This document shows, one piece after another, positions 1-10,481 of a stretch of 64,000 nucleotides of DNA (positions within the stretch are counted from its first letter, which is position 1; every line of letters starts with the position of its first letter). The stretch is from Trichomonas vaginalis G3 (taxonomy: Eukaryota; Parabasalia; Trichomonadida; Trichomonadidae): NCBI RefSeq assembly GCF_026262505.1, contig NC_067203.1:5456001-5520000 (forward strand), given 5' to 3'. A program made the position numbers and the translations under genes. Under the pieces are notes generated by a model. That model made no database searches. It had not been told where the DNA came from and saw only the letters and a list, made by a program, of their open reading frames with translations.

Positions 1-10
1 CTTCGGTCAT
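1..10 (-). CDS. Start of a family A gene running off the window
   Basis: Only the ATG (complement of 8-10) and two following codons are inside the window. It is called because the sequence directly upstream of it (11-33) repeats almost exactly the block upstream of the next gene (180-202): a T-run, then ACTGAGATGAA, then the start codon. Product unknown. Confidence 0.4.
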
Positions 11-33
11 TTCATCTCAGTAAAAATTTTAGT
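11..33 (-). promoter_or_regulatory. Repeated promoter-like block TTTTTACTGAGATGAA, copy 1
   Basis: Read on the minus strand, TTTTTACTGAGATGAA sits immediately before an ATG. The same block recurs at 180-202 before another ATG. Two identical blocks in front of consecutive genes, in otherwise different sequence, argue for a promoter/5' leader. It fits the general TTTTTAY-N9-ATG arrangement of this element. Confidence 0.5.
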
Positions 34-44
34 TTGGTTTGTTT

Positions 45-179
45 TCAACTGGTTGTTTGTTTTTTAAGTCGGTCTAAAACTTCCTGAGGTATAGGAAGAA
101 CTTGACAAACACGTTGTGTAACTGCTGGAAGCCGACAAATCCATCTTGAACCCATTTGTCTCAATGCTGTATTGTTCAT
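45..179 (-). CDS. Small family A protein, 44 aa, unknown
   Basis: Open frame of 44 residues starting MNNTALRQMG and ending KKQTTS, fairly basic, with two cysteines and no membrane segment. The start is supported by the repeated promoter block directly upstream. It lies in the same direction as the next gene (199-600) with a 19-base gap, typical of the tight packing of this element. I do not recognise a family. It could be a small virion or regulatory protein; that is a guess from position only. Confidence 0.5.
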   Translation of the reverse strand: MNNTALRQMGSRWICRLPAVTQRVCQVLPIPQEVLDRLKKQTTS

Positions 180-202
180 TTCATCTCAGTAAAAAACTTT
201 AC
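180..202 (-). promoter_or_regulatory. Repeated promoter-like block TTTTTACTGAGATGAA, copy 2
   Basis: Second copy of the block described at 11-33, again ending at an ATG (177-179). It occupies nearly the entire gap between this gene and the upstream gene at 199-600. Confidence 0.5.
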
Positions 203-600
203 ATTCCCCACGTTTGAGGTGGTTGCGGTTGGTTATTGTTTACCCACTGTTGTGCATGGTTATATCCTCTGTTAAAGAATCTTTCACCTTGGTCCATATA
301 GTGTCCTGCTTGGTTATAGTAGTCATTTGCTTTGTTATAATAGTTTCCTGCTTGTCTTCCTACATTGTCCATCCATCCTTGAACTTTTCCTCTTGTTTCA
401 GGATTTGGAATAAGATTTGTTGCATCTCGTGCTACATCCCAACCTTTCTGTACAGTTTGTATAATAGGTTGTGCTTTCTCTTTAAGTATACCTAATGTAC
501 TCAAAATCTTCCTTCCAACTCCAAATACACCTCTGGCTATTGTTCCCACTGCGGGTAAAAATCTGGATGCAACTCCTGCTAACGCGCCAAATAAACCCAT
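199..600 (-). CDS. Family A amphipathic/virion-type protein, 133 aa
   Basis: The N-terminus (MGLFGALAGVASRFLPAVG) is a glycine-rich hydrophobic stretch followed by basic residues, then a middle segment rich in Asn, Tyr, Gln and Gly (about 75-115) and a Pro/Gln tail ending QPPQTWGM. Short membrane-active leaders of this style occur in lytic minor capsid proteins such as adenovirus pVI and nodavirus gamma peptides; the resemblance is in composition, not alignment. A similar leader-plus-Pro-tail architecture is seen in the 80-residue protein at 62822-63064. Upstream on the minus strand is TTTTTAACCCATAAGAA before the ATG. It is divergent from the integrase locus, whose start is only 18 bases away. 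Function as a minor capsid or membrane-penetration protein is inference. Confidence 0.6.
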   Translation of the reverse strand: MGLFGALAGVASRFLPAVGTIARGVFGVGRKILSTLGILKEKAQPIIQTVQKGWDVARDATNLIPNPETRGKVQGWMDNVGRQAGNYYNKANDYYNQAGHYMDQGERFFNRGYNHAQQWVNNNQPQPPQTWGM

Positions 601-617
601 TTCTTATGGGTTAAAAA

Positions 618-1575
618 ATGACGAATCCAAACAAGGACCCCTATGTTTCTAAAGCGACAAAGAAAGCACTCATGGTAAAAATCTTTAGTTCAACACCAAA
701 TGCTTGGTTTATGGATATCTTGGAAAACATTCCGAGGTATAGAGAAGATGGACCACCATACTGGCTAATATTTGTCGGTCAAAACACAAGATACTGTGAA
801 GCCATACCATTACAGTCCAAAAATATTTTTATATCTTAGCAGCTTTGACAATATTCGTTGACAAATACCATCCAACAAAACTGACATCTGACTGTGAAAG
901 TTCTTTCAAATCAGATGATATTAAAAACTATCTGCGTTCAAAAAATGTAAACCAATATTTCATTGTCGACCAAAACCATTCTGCTCTTGGTGTCATTGAC
1001 GGTTGTATAAAAATGTTAAGAGACTTAAACCAACCACAAGGTGGTGAAGCAAATGAAATGTCATATGACGACAAATATAGACACTTCTCCATGGCAAAGA
1101 TGAGACAAGTTTTAAATATTTACAATAGCCGTAAACAAAAAGGTTTGGGAAACCACTCCCCCGAAGAAATGAAAAACAACCCTGACTTAGAGAAAGACTA
1201 TATATTTAATAATTTAGTCAAAAGAGACAAACAAGAAAGAATGCCGGGCTTCAAACTTCAGAAAGGTGACAAAGTAAAAATAGAAATACCTAAACGCGAC
1301 CCATATGAAAATACTATTGACTATGACAACAATGGGAACCGACAGGTACTCACATTCGTGTTCGTAAAAATAGAAGAAAGTATACAAGAGAATATTATGA
1401 AGTTTTAGGCAAACATGGCAAAATGTACACACTGCAAGCAGAAGATAAAACTACTATTGCCAGACCTCGTTTCAAACTTGTCAAAGTTCAAGGTGGTATA
1501 CTTTCAAAGACAGTTCCTAACAAATATAAGACAACTCCTGACGAATATGCTAAAGAAGTTGAAAATGACGACTAA
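618..1575 (+). pseudogene. Maverick retrovirus-like integrase, family A, broken
   Basis: The locus encodes pieces of an RNase H-fold (rve) integrase of the Maverick/Polinton type: an early acidic segment with YWLIFVGQNTRYCEAIP, a central TSDCESSFKSDDI segment, then an NHSALGVIDGCIKMLRDL helix, and a C-terminal region with a chromodomain/SH3-like tail (GFKLQKGDKVKI). In Mavericks this enzyme inserts the linear element into the host chromosome and makes the 6-bp target duplication. The N-terminal part is short relative to the 487-codon integrase frame of family B. The locus is broken, with a few breaks. It is divergent from the 133-residue gene and its 3' end overlaps the fibre gene by four bases, tail to tail. 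Confidence 0.8.
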
Positions 1576-3427
1576 GCAATTCTATACCATGCGTAAACTG
1601 TCATGTAAGGTGGCATGTATTCTTTACTTTGTCCCGTTGTTTGCGTATATCCTGAAACGAAATGTGTATGGTTTCCTTCTCCCTGAGTGTCACTCCAGTA
1701 ACAATTTATAGCAAACTTAACGTCGTCTTTAACATCATATCCTTTACCTTTTGTCATTCCTGACCAATCCCAATATCTATGCTTATGCCAACCTGCTTGA
1801 GATGTACTTAAATCTATGTAGTGACTGTGCAGGTAAATTTTCACCTGAAATCGTTTTACTTCCACCTGTTTCCTTTGAAGAGTTTGCACAATACAAAAAC
1901 CTGTCGACTATTTGTTCCCATGCACCAACACCAAACATTACTTGAGGACCTCTTGCTTCCATAGATGTATAAATAGAACCTACTGGGTTCATTAAATCAA
2001 ACATATGAGATATTATAGGATTGTCTCTTTTGAACTTAAAATATAGTGCAACTATTTCAGGTTTCTTCTGGTTTAAGTCAGAATATTTTTTATAATATAA
2101 TCTTATGTTTTCAGGGTAGGTAAAATCTTGACTATAATATTTATTTCTGTCATCTTCATAATAGTATACTATTCTCGTTTTTTCTATTGCATTATATCTT
2201 TTATATCTATAAAAATCTAAATATAATGTTAGCTTTTGTTCATCTACATGTGGTGTTCTGTTGTCATCTCCATAGTCATAATAGTATGGTGCTGGAGCTG
2301 GGTCAGGCAATGTCATATCTGTCATTTCATAAACTCGGAAATATTTCTTTTGTTCGTCTCCATATAAGTTTAAGTAGCAGTTGTTGTCTAATGGAACTTT
2401 AACTTGTGTACCATCGTTCTTTTTATAGCTTACATACATTTCATTGTTATTTTTCGGAATGAGTTTATACCGTGTACCATTTTTTAAGGATGTACAACTG
2501 CCATCTAAAATATTTGTTTTCTTCATTGAAAGAAAAGTCACCAACAATAGTTTCAATATTTTTTGTTCCAACAAACTTTGGTATATTTCATTGACATATG
2601 TTTTATCTGCTTTATTTTCAAGGCTAACGTTTAAGTCTGTTTTTCAGAAGATGTATGTGTATGTCCAACGCACTTTTCCTGTTTAAGGTTTCTTGTAAGT
2701 TTGCAATATTTGCAATGGTATGTGTATGTCCAACGTCACTTTTCCTGTTTAAGGTTTCTTGTAAGTTTGCAATATTTGCAATGGTATGTGTATGTCCAAC
2801 GTCACTTTTACTGTTTAAGGTTTCTTGTAAGTTTGCAATATTTGCAATGGTATGTGTATGTCCAACGTCACTTTTCCTGTTTAAGGTTTCTTGTAAGTTT
2901 GCAATATTTGCAATGGTATGTGTATGTCCAACGTCACTTTTCCTGTTTAAGGTTTCTTGTAAGTTTGTTATTTCAGATATAGAATGTATATGAGTCTTTT
3001 TAGAATATTCGTTTTCAGCTCTTGTCACTTCACTTGACATTTTATTGTCAACATATTTTGTCTGCTAGTCAGGATGGAGTATCTTTTGTTGCATAAGCTT
3101 TGTCACTCTTTCTTTTCTTTTTGCTATTGCATCGTCTACATATTCTTTGTCAGCTTTGTTGCCAACATCTGCTTTCAAAAGAAGTTCATTTATAGGTTTC
3201 TCGTTTAAAGTTCCTTTTGTTGGATTTATACAAACAGTATGGTTCTTATTGTCTTGAAACAGAAACTCATCTGTCATTGGGTTTAATGTCAGTTTTAAGT
3301 TTCCTTCTTTCAATGACTCAGATATCTTAGAATAGTTTGAAAAGTTTGTTGTGTTCTTATTTAGAGCTTGCATAATGAGTTGTCGGTTGTGTTGTATTTC
3401 TCTCATAGACGCTGTTTCATTTGACAT
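1572..3427 (-). pseudogene. Phage-tail-like fibre gene, family A, broken
   Basis: The N-terminal region begins MSNETASMREIQHNRQ and contains KADVGNKADKEYVDDAI units. A stalk follows, made of 22-residue repeats with the pattern SDVGHTHTIANIANLQETL, very like the repeat of bacteriophage tail fibres (Phage_fiber_2 type). The C-terminal head carries LMNPVGSIYTSM, FGVGAWEQIVDRFLY, HSHYIDLSTSQAG, HKHRYW and a final KEYMPPYMTVYAWYR, the layout of phage Gp10/tail-collar head domains, where HxH motifs can bind metal in trimeric fibres. A receptor-binding fibre on a Maverick virion is the natural reading. The locus has several breaks. The right copy (63936 onward) starts with the same residues. Confidence 0.8.
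2650..2965 (-). repeat. 66-bp tandem repeats coding the fibre stalk
   Basis: Nearly perfect direct repeats with a 66-base period (about 4.5 copies), each coding a 22-residue GHTHTIANIANLQETLN unit. The period is a multiple of three, as expected for selection on a repetitive trimeric stalk. Copies differ by only one or a few bases, pointing to recent expansion or homogenisation. Confidence 0.9.
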
Positions 3428-3446
3428 TTTTATTCTAGATAAAATA
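3428..3446. promoter_or_regulatory. Bidirectional promoter gap, family A left copy
   Basis: The fibre gene (minus) and the next gene (plus) diverge from this 19-base AT-rich gap, which contains TTTTTATTCTAGATAAAA. The equivalent gap in the right copy (63918-63935) is TTTTATCTATAATAAAA in the plus orientation, so length and T-rich/TCTA-like content are kept. Confidence 0.5.
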
Positions 3447-4291
3447 TGCTTTCAAATAGAAAAAGAAAATTCAAGAGTTTGCTACAACTAAACCATTAGA
3501 TGAACTTTTTACGAATGTCGGTCAAAAGTTTGAGACAGAGACCGTAAAGCATGAAGGCTATCGTTTTGACTACCCGTTAAGATGGTTAAGAGACCCATCT
3601 GTCACAAAAAGCTATTGGCTTTCGTAGAATGAAGTTCATTTCAGAAGCCATACATGGTTTCCCATTTACAGTCGGTTTTGAAGTTCGATACTATAACAAA
3701 GAAAAACATACGTATGAGAAATTTGAACAGGGAAAACTTTTACAAGTTAGTTTGCTTGTAAACTTAGAAACAACTCTTCAAGCTTTTCAAGAAAAAATAA
3801 CGACATCTATATCGAATATGCAAACCAGTATAACATTGACGAGGGAGAGTACCATCTCGATATTATATATGACAGGAAAAATGCAACTGTTAAAATCAAT
3901 AGAATAGAAGACCTTGGGAGAAACGTTATATTTCTACAAAATATAACAACTTGGCATGGTATAGATTTATGAGGATGTTAAATCAGCCTGCAGAATATCC
4001 AGTACACCGGACTTTTATGAAGTCGAAAACCTAATGGAACATATGAAAATGTTTTCGACCCAGATGCTATTATCGTTCATGCTTCATTTCTGGTGCACAA
4101 ACTCTTTCTTATGTCTGATGAATGACTTTTACGAAAAACCTACAAAGCTATATGAACCACCAAGTGGAAGTATTTCAGACTTTCAAGTATGGTTTACAAC
4201 AGATGGAAGAAAGAGAATAATTCCATTATACCATGCGTTTTACTTAGAACTTAGTTTCATATACAACTACTATCGAACGGTAAAAATATAA
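3447..4291 (+). pseudogene. Probable minor structural protein gene, family A, broken copy
   Basis: Decayed copy of the intact 282-residue gene at 63069-63917. Matching segments include the region around LDELFTN, IGFRRMKFISEAIHGFPF and the C-terminal SGSISDFQVWFTTDGRK and YHAFYLELSFIYNYY. There are several breaks. The protein is beta-strand-like in composition and sits between fibre and small virion-like genes, so a minor capsid (penton-like) role is possible but unproven. Confidence 0.7.
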
Positions 4292-4295
4292 TTTT

Positions 4296-4536
4296 TTAAT
4301 AGGTTGAGGTGTTGGATTTGGTTGCCAACTTGACTGTGGTGCAGGTTCAGGCTGTTGTATAACAGGAGCTTGTTCTTCTGGTTCAGGGTCTTTAGGTATA
4401 ATACCAACAAACTGACCTACTCTTTTACCAATATTTTTGACTCCGTTCCAAATTCCTCTTCCTACGGTTTTTATTCCATTCCATATACCTCTTCCAACTC
4501 TTCTGAAGAAGTTTCCAATACTACTGAAGAAACCAT
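4296..4536 (-). pseudogene. Small amphipathic protein, left copy
   Basis: Left-copy counterpart of the 80-residue protein at 62822-63064: basic amphipathic start with a FFSSIGNFFRRVGRG pattern and a Pro/Gln-rich tail. It is convergent with the 3447-4291 locus. It is slightly changed relative to the right copy, so I call it a relic within a decayed element. Confidence 0.55.
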
Positions 4537-4557
4537 TTTACTATATGTAAAAATCTA

Positions 4558-4916
4558 ATGTCCGCCTAGTCTCTTACGTTTCCTGTTGAGTTCCATAGCA
4601 TTCTTTAACTGGAGCTCATACATTCTGTTTCTCCTCTGGTAGAAAACATATTCTGGGTCAACTCCTGTGTTCGCGTCATCTGCATAAAGTTGTTTATATC
4701 CACTTCAGGGTTTGTATAAAACTCTTTCCATCTCATATTTGCATACCATGGTGGCAAACCTAACGCAGCGTCATTTGACATGGCAGTTTGCATTTGTACA
4801 TCTGTTGGCACTTGACCATAGTTTGCCATTGCAGTTTGTATTCTAACTTCATTTGGAATATTCTCTGGGTTTGGTTGTCCAGGTTGCTGTGCATTCGCTA
4901 AGTTCTGTGCGTCCAT
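4558..4916 (-). pseudogene. 120-aa family A protein, left copy, broken
   Basis: Counterpart of the intact 120-residue protein at 62441-62803. The first 100 residues match closely (MDAQNLANAQQPGQPNPENI and the PPWYANMRWKEFYTNPE segment). About one break. Function unknown; see the right copy. Confidence 0.7.
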
Positions 4917-4939
4917 TTAATATTAGATAAAAATATCTC

Positions 4940-5070
4940 TTACGAGTACATATGCTGAACATTTGCAGGCATTGGTTCATCTTCATATTCTCTGTACTTT
5001 TCTGCCACGTCAAATAAATAAATGACACAATGGAAAAACCTAAAACAAGTAGTCCTATTTCAAACCACAT
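4940..5070 (-). pseudogene. Small single-span membrane protein, left copy, broken
   Basis: Counterpart of the 43-residue protein at 62286-62417: starts MWFEIGLLVLGF with a hydrophobic N-terminal segment. About one break. As in the right copy, its start overlaps the end of the methyltransferase locus in another frame. Confidence 0.55.
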
Positions 5071-5871
5071 TTACTTACTAATAAAATTTCTTTGTTATGA
5101 CACTTTCTCCGGTTTATAGGACCTCTCTCATATTCTATCTTGTCATATCTAAACTCATAGTCATGTATGTCCTCTAACCATCTCATAACGGTTTCCAAAC
5201 CACTTTTATCGGATGTAAAGTAAAAGCATGGATGGTTATGTAAAACGTCTAAAGTTTCTAAAGAGTCTCTCAAAGTCCAGTCTACTTGGTATTGAAAATC
5301 CATGTGTTATAGAACGGCGGGTCCACTATAAAGAAAACATTTTCCTTGTCTTTATATTTTTCATACAACTCTGTCCAATGACATCTCACAAACTCTATAC
5401 CCTCAATATATTTTTCTATGTCCTCTTTGAAAACATTTGTATAGTTAAGATATAAAACTTTTGACATAAGTGTTTCAATGTCATGAACTCTTATAGAACC
5501 ACTATATAATAGTCTAGCAGATATACTATCCCAGTCTATATATTCTGCTTTTTTCAAACCTCTCTCACAATATTTTTCTTATCTAATGGTATACGTTCCA
5601 TCTTACCTATAGGTATCTTTTCTTTTAACGCTTTCAATATATTGTTTGTGTCTGGTATATGTTTGAGACGGTCCATATAGTTGTCGAAGTCATTGCATAT
5701 AATCTTTGAGTCTGGGAATATTGTATGGCACAAATGGGATATATAGAAACTTCCACCGAACAAATCTACAAATGTTAGACCATTCGGTAGTTTCTTAAGT
5801 TCTCTCAATAGAATATCTTTACATCTACTCTTATTTCCAAAGAACGGTAACGGTGGTTTTGTAAAATTCAT
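5055..5871 (-). pseudogene. Dam-type DNA adenine methyltransferase, left copy, broken
   Basis: Left-copy counterpart of the intact methyltransferase at 61483-62301. The FFGNKSR, DLFGGS and DPPFYNT motifs of D12-class N6-adenine methyltransferases are all readable. The locus has a few breaks. It is the outermost gene of the element, directly inside the terminal sequence. Confidence 0.85.
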
Positions 5872-5902
5872 TTATATATAATAATAAAAATGTTTTTTCC
5901 TG

Positions 5903-5986
5903 AAAAGTGACAGAAAAGTGACAAAACATGAAAACATATATAATTTGTGAAAAGCGACATAAAAAGTGACATTTTTAAAAGTGACA
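5903..5986 (+). repeat. Iteron-like AAAAGYGACA repeats near the terminus
   Basis: Five copies of AAAAGYGACA (5903-5912, 5914-5923, 5950-5959, 5962-5971, 5977-5986) lie between the methyltransferase start and the terminus. The right copy has three copies in mirror orientation at 61397-61453. Clustered short direct repeats near an end of a protein-primed linear element could bind a replication or integration protein, or act as promoter sites for the methyltransferase gene. Confidence 0.55.
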
Positions 5987-6081
5987 CCATTAATATGATG
6001 TAAATAACAACGGTTTTGGTTTTGTCACCGGCTGGTCGGCTGGGGTTTGGTCCTCCTCTACGTTCTTGTGTCCATTTCTTA

Positions 6082-6127
6082 GGGGCTAGAAGGGGCGCAG
6101 CCCCTGGAAGCCCCACTCACCTGACCT
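6082..6127 (-). repeat. Terminal inverted repeat end of family A, left copy
   Basis: On the minus strand this reads AGGTCAGGTGAGTGGGGCTT and continues to TCTAGCCCC, 46 bases that align without gaps to 61184-61229. Inside it sits a perfect small hairpin (GGGGC GCA GCCCC at 6092-6104). The homology stops just inside, so the copies diverge in the subterminal DNA. Confidence 0.85.
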
Positions 6128-9100
6128 GATATACAATGTGTGTGTAAAGAAAATACTTTATTTACTAGTTAAAAAATCATTTGGTATTGATCAAGTTATT
6201 TTTTCTGGATAAGATATTATATGGATAATTGGATAGAAAATACAATTATATAATCTTGTACCTGGTTTAATTAAGCTAATTGTCATCAGAAACTTGTAAT
6301 TTTTATGAATTTCAGATTTTCTTTTCATTACTGCTTTTCTTAATAGGTCAAGTTCTTATTTACGTTATAAAGTATGATATTTACAAATATCAAGTTATCA
6401 TGTTTTTTGAGAAATTATGAGAAACAAACAAAAATGAAAAAGATAGGAATAGCAATGAATAGTGATGTGGGTATAGAAAATGTAAGAGATATGAATGCAA
6501 AGCAATCAGTATTTAGGATATTGACCATAGATTTCGAAAAAAAATGCTGCATATTGAGCGAAAACTATGATTATATTATAAGGCTGTCATTTAAAGCATA
6601 ATGAAACTATTCCCTTTTCATTTTAATCGAATAAGATAGTAAAGATTTTTGAATTAGCTAGAAACTGATGAGATGTTTTCACAAATCAGATTTTTAATCT
6701 CTATAATGCATAATTCACTCAATATCTCAATTTTGATATTGCGAGATATTTTTGCTATCGGTTTCGCAATTTTGACACAATAGCAAGAGGGTTCTATAAG
6801 CATTATTATCAACGTAGAATCTGAATATCATATCAGAAAATATCGCAAATCTGACATTTACCCGACCAAATAGCAAAAATAATTGAATACTTTTCGCAAA
6901 AACTTTAAAAATCGATAAAAATATGAAATATAGATATTAAAGAGACTTTTTATATAATATTCATAAAGATTTTCCAAAAATATGATACCGCAAAATTAAA
7001 AAAGTGACGTCTTGAGTGGAGTCAAAGGTCGAAATTGCTAGCTAAATGTTTTTTTAGCGAAATTGCGTATTGTACGTTTTTTTCGCAAAACGAAACCCTT
7101 ATTACAAGATAATTAAAATATATGACCTCATTATAAATGAATTTTAACTCTAGATAATTGAGAAAGCTATAAATTGTTTCTAAATCTTGAAATTATTCGA
7201 TGTCAATCTAATTTTTCTTGTTATAGCCTACTTCTATGGTGTACAGGTTGTCATAATTACTATTTTAAAGTGTAAAACATGCTTATATCAATCAGGACGT
7301 TAAAATGGAAAAGTACATACCAAGCAAATGTTTGGATTTATATGCGACAGCCTTTTTAATGGATGTGACAAAGCGTTTCAATATAGATTTTGATTAAAGC
7401 ATAACTGCAAATTATAATTTGACTTTATATGTACCAATAATAATGGCAATTATGAGTTTTTTTATATAAATTATATCACACCACTTCTAGTAATTTTTAG
7501 CTTAAGCATATCATCGGCTAATTTTCAAAAAAAAAAAAATTTCAAATTTTAATCCAAATTCTTTTCTTAAAATTCACAATCAAATTACAGCTTATCTTTA
7601 ATAGTCTTATTCATTCTATGCTTTTTTTTCGGCTCCATAAAAGTCATAAATTTTTCCATCATAAATTTGTTAGAAATTGGGTTACCATTGCCAAACATTT
7701 GGATAGAAAAAGCCCAATAAATTATACCCAAAGCATCCAAACATGAAGATATCATATAAGAAATATAGTTTAATTCAGTAATTCCCTAAAATCTAAAATG
7801 TTTAAGAACGTTTGTTCAATATCTTACAATCTAATTCACAGATTTAGCATATGTACTACGTATCAAATATACAATGTGATCTCTCAATAAGCTTAGAAGG
7901 TTAATTATTAAAATTAAATAAAATTCTACAATTAGCGAAAAATAATACGGCAGATAATATGCTTATAGGTAAAGAAATTCAAAGAGCATTCCTTAAATTT
8001 TTTCGAAATTTATCAAAACTCGAAGGTAAATCATCGAGTGATATGCGAAAAAAACTTTTTTATTCTATTAATGATAATAAATATATTAGCCATATTAAAA
8101 CTTTTCATTTTTTAAAACTCATAGAAATACGTTTGATATTCTTCATTAAGAACATATAAAAACGAGTATAATTATCATAATCTGTTAATTTACAATATAA
8201 ATGCTTTTCTGCTTGTAGTAAATATCAAATAAGAAAATAATAACATTATAAATTTTTCAAATAAGAATATATTATCTAGCATCTAAGCATGAAGATATTT
8301 AGAATTTGGATATCTAAATTCTGCTTAGATTACTTTCAAAATATAAGTCAATAATCTTTGATTTTATTAAACGCTAATATTGGATAGTATATTTTCACAA
8401 TTTAATTGTAGTTAGATAAATGATAATTCATGTAACTCATTGATTTCGATCAAAAGTTATATTCACCTTGTTAAAAAAAATAAAAAAATAAAAAAACTGG
8501 GTGCTTACTGATTTGAACATATTGCCTTTGAACCCCACGACATAACCAGTAGGCTAAACGTACAGTGATTTTTTTTATAAATTCTAGTATAAAATACTTC
8601 CCGCAGGGCATTTGTTTAATTATTTCACATTCTGATGACATAATTTTTAATATCATAGATAATGAAAGCGAAAAATATATAAAAATCGACAAACATGTTA
8701 TAATGAATTGAGAGCTTTACGTGTCAAAAAACACATTTCATACTGATTTCTATAAAAGGTATCTTTATTATAGAAGTGTAAGCTATATCTGTTTTTTTAT
8801 TATAACAAATTCAAAATTCTCTTATAAGGATTAGATGAAATCTGTATTACTAAATCATTAGCTAAATGAAGGTTCAAAATAGAAAAGTAAATATCAAATT
8901 TATATGATACTGAAACACCAAATAGTTCTTTAAATAAAAGATAACACGCTGAAAATTATTGAGTATTTGCAAATCTCAAAAATCTATTGGTGAATTTGGC
9001 TCAACTTTTAAAATTATAACATCCATATCAAATCATAAAAGCAGACAAAAATTAAAGCCAAACCTATCGGCCAATTTTTTTTTGATATTTTGATTTTTGA

Positions 9101-9431
9101 GGTATACTTTTAAAAGTGGATTTAAAGCACTGATGAAAAAACATTAACTTCTGTCGTTATGATTATTGATTTAGACAATAATGATTTTAATCTTTGATTA
9201 TCAAAACACTAAAGTCATCTTTTTAACATTTGCTTGGTAGCATTAACTCAAGTCTAGAGTACTATTTTATGTGGCACTCTTAGAATTTTTGTATTCATTG
9301 TACACGCTGAAATAGTACCATTAAAGTTATGGCGGACTTTCAAAAAAATAGTTTGGTCACCTTTTGATGGCTCAATTATGCATAAATTTTGTGGGCACAA
9401 ATTTTCTATTTTTGGCATGGATAAACTTGTT
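6128..9431. other. Gene-free AT-rich stretch
   Basis: About 3.3 kb of AT-rich sequence with only short open frames (the longest, 6374-6601, has no recognisable content and no supporting start context). No RNA gene can be supported. It begins at the Maverick insertion point and ends at the TTAA-flanked element. It may be intergenic DNA or old, unrecognisable transposon remains. Confidence 0.6.
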
Positions 9432-9435
9432 TTAA

Positions 9436-10477
9436 GGGTGCACCCGCATGTACGTTTATTTGAGAGGAGGAGGATTACCCTCTCAATTTTGAAAGCTTCG
9501 TTAACTTAATATCTCGATGAATATTGGATTAAAATTGAATTTGCCCATACCAATATATCTGATACAATATCCTTAAGTTCTACTAAAAAGAATTTTTTAA
9601 AATCCCTGCAGATTCGGGGATTTTTAAATTTTTTGATTTTTTTCGAAAATTTTTCGGAAAAAAAATATTTTCAGAAGAGCCTTAACGGCTAAGTTTTATG
9701 TTTAATGTTGAGTATCAAAAAGAATGGGCATCTGATATAGCCATCATATATCCCAGAAGCAAATAAAAATTCTGACTTTTTAAGCATAAAAAATGAAATT
9801 TTATTTTTTGCAAAAAACAGGCCACCCGGATGTACGTTTATTTGAGAGGAGGAGAATTAAATTTTTGAAAGCACTAAAATTTGTAAATATGCTAGTTATA
9901 TAATAATATGCATTATTTAAAAAAAATAAAAATTAAAGCACGTTAAAATCTTTTTTGATGAATTTTTACAAAAGCTACTCAGGATAATGCAAGATATGAG
10001 TAGTTAAACATAAATTTCAAATCAGATTTTACTTATAATAAATATTTTAAATTTCCGAAAATTAAGTTCAGATCGACTCTATACGTAGTAAATACTAAAT
10101 AAGGTGCCCAAAACCTATTAAACAGTATCAAAACTACCAAGATTGTAATGTTTTTGAAGAAAAATTTATAGAATTATGGACTTCAAACAGATATTATGTA
10201 AATAAAAATAATATAATGAATTTATTTATTCGTATAATAGCAGTAATAAGTCGATTATTCACTTCTACTTCTGAGATTTGAATTTAATTTCGACAGAAAA
10301 AGAGATTCAAGAGGAAAATACTAGGGGATACAAACAGCCACCATGACAGGATTATTATGGAGCCAAGTTGTATTTTTTGATATTTTTAGAGTTTTCCTAC
10401 CTATTTAGGTACCAAGTTATTGCTTAAAAATTAAGGTTCTAAATTCTGAAGTTTACAGGATCCTCCCGGGCGCACCC
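9436..10477. mobile_element. TTAA-flanked non-autonomous DNA element, 1.04 kb
   Basis: The left end is GGGTGCACCCG and the right end its inverted partner CGGGCGCACCC (10 of 11 bases match), with TTAA directly outside both (9432-9435 and 10478-10481). TTAA duplication is the signature of piggyBac-type transposons. There is no open frame for a transposase, so this would be a deletion derivative or MITE-like copy. A 25-30-base stretch just inside the left end (ATGTACGTTTATTTGAGAGG...) recurs directly at about 9829-9855, next to another CACCCG, suggesting an internal duplication of the end or a nested copy. Confidence 0.55.
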
Positions 10478-10481
10478 TTAA

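Larger units (their letters stand above)
1..6127. mobile_element. Maverick/Polinton family A, left copy, terminal part only, decayed
   Basis: Virus-like DNA element entered from its interior at the window edge and ending at 6127 with an outward-facing terminus CTCACCTGACCT. The same terminus, inverted, opens the copy at 61184. Parts seen from inside to end: two small genes, an amphipathic protein, a retrovirus-like integrase locus, a fibre gene, a probable minor structural gene, three small genes and a Dam-type methyltransferase locus next to the terminus. Gene order and proteins match the right copy over the shared 6 kb. The element is broken, with well over ten breaks spread over most of its larger genes, whereas the right copy looks whole, so this is the older or longer-silent insertion. 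The six bases after the end (GATATA, 6128-6133) are the expected target duplication, but the other end is outside the window. Confidence 0.9.

Noticed and set aside
2650-2965. 66-bp direct repeats as a CRISPR array
   Set aside because: No unique spacers; the units are contiguous and code the fibre stalk.
2655-2993. Plus-strand repeat ORF opposite the fibre stalk
   Set aside because: It is the antisense shadow of the 66-bp stalk repeats; the minus frame has the fibre motifs.
6374-6601. 75-codon plus-strand ORF in the gene-free region
   Set aside because: No recognisable content or start context; expected by chance at this length in a long AT-rich stretch.
8495-8575. tRNA-like sequence on the minus strand (TAGCCTACTGG and GTTCAAATC, followed by a T-run)
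   Set aside because: Box A and B resemble tRNA promoters, but acceptor, anticodon and T-stems do not pair; best seen as chance or a very old relic.
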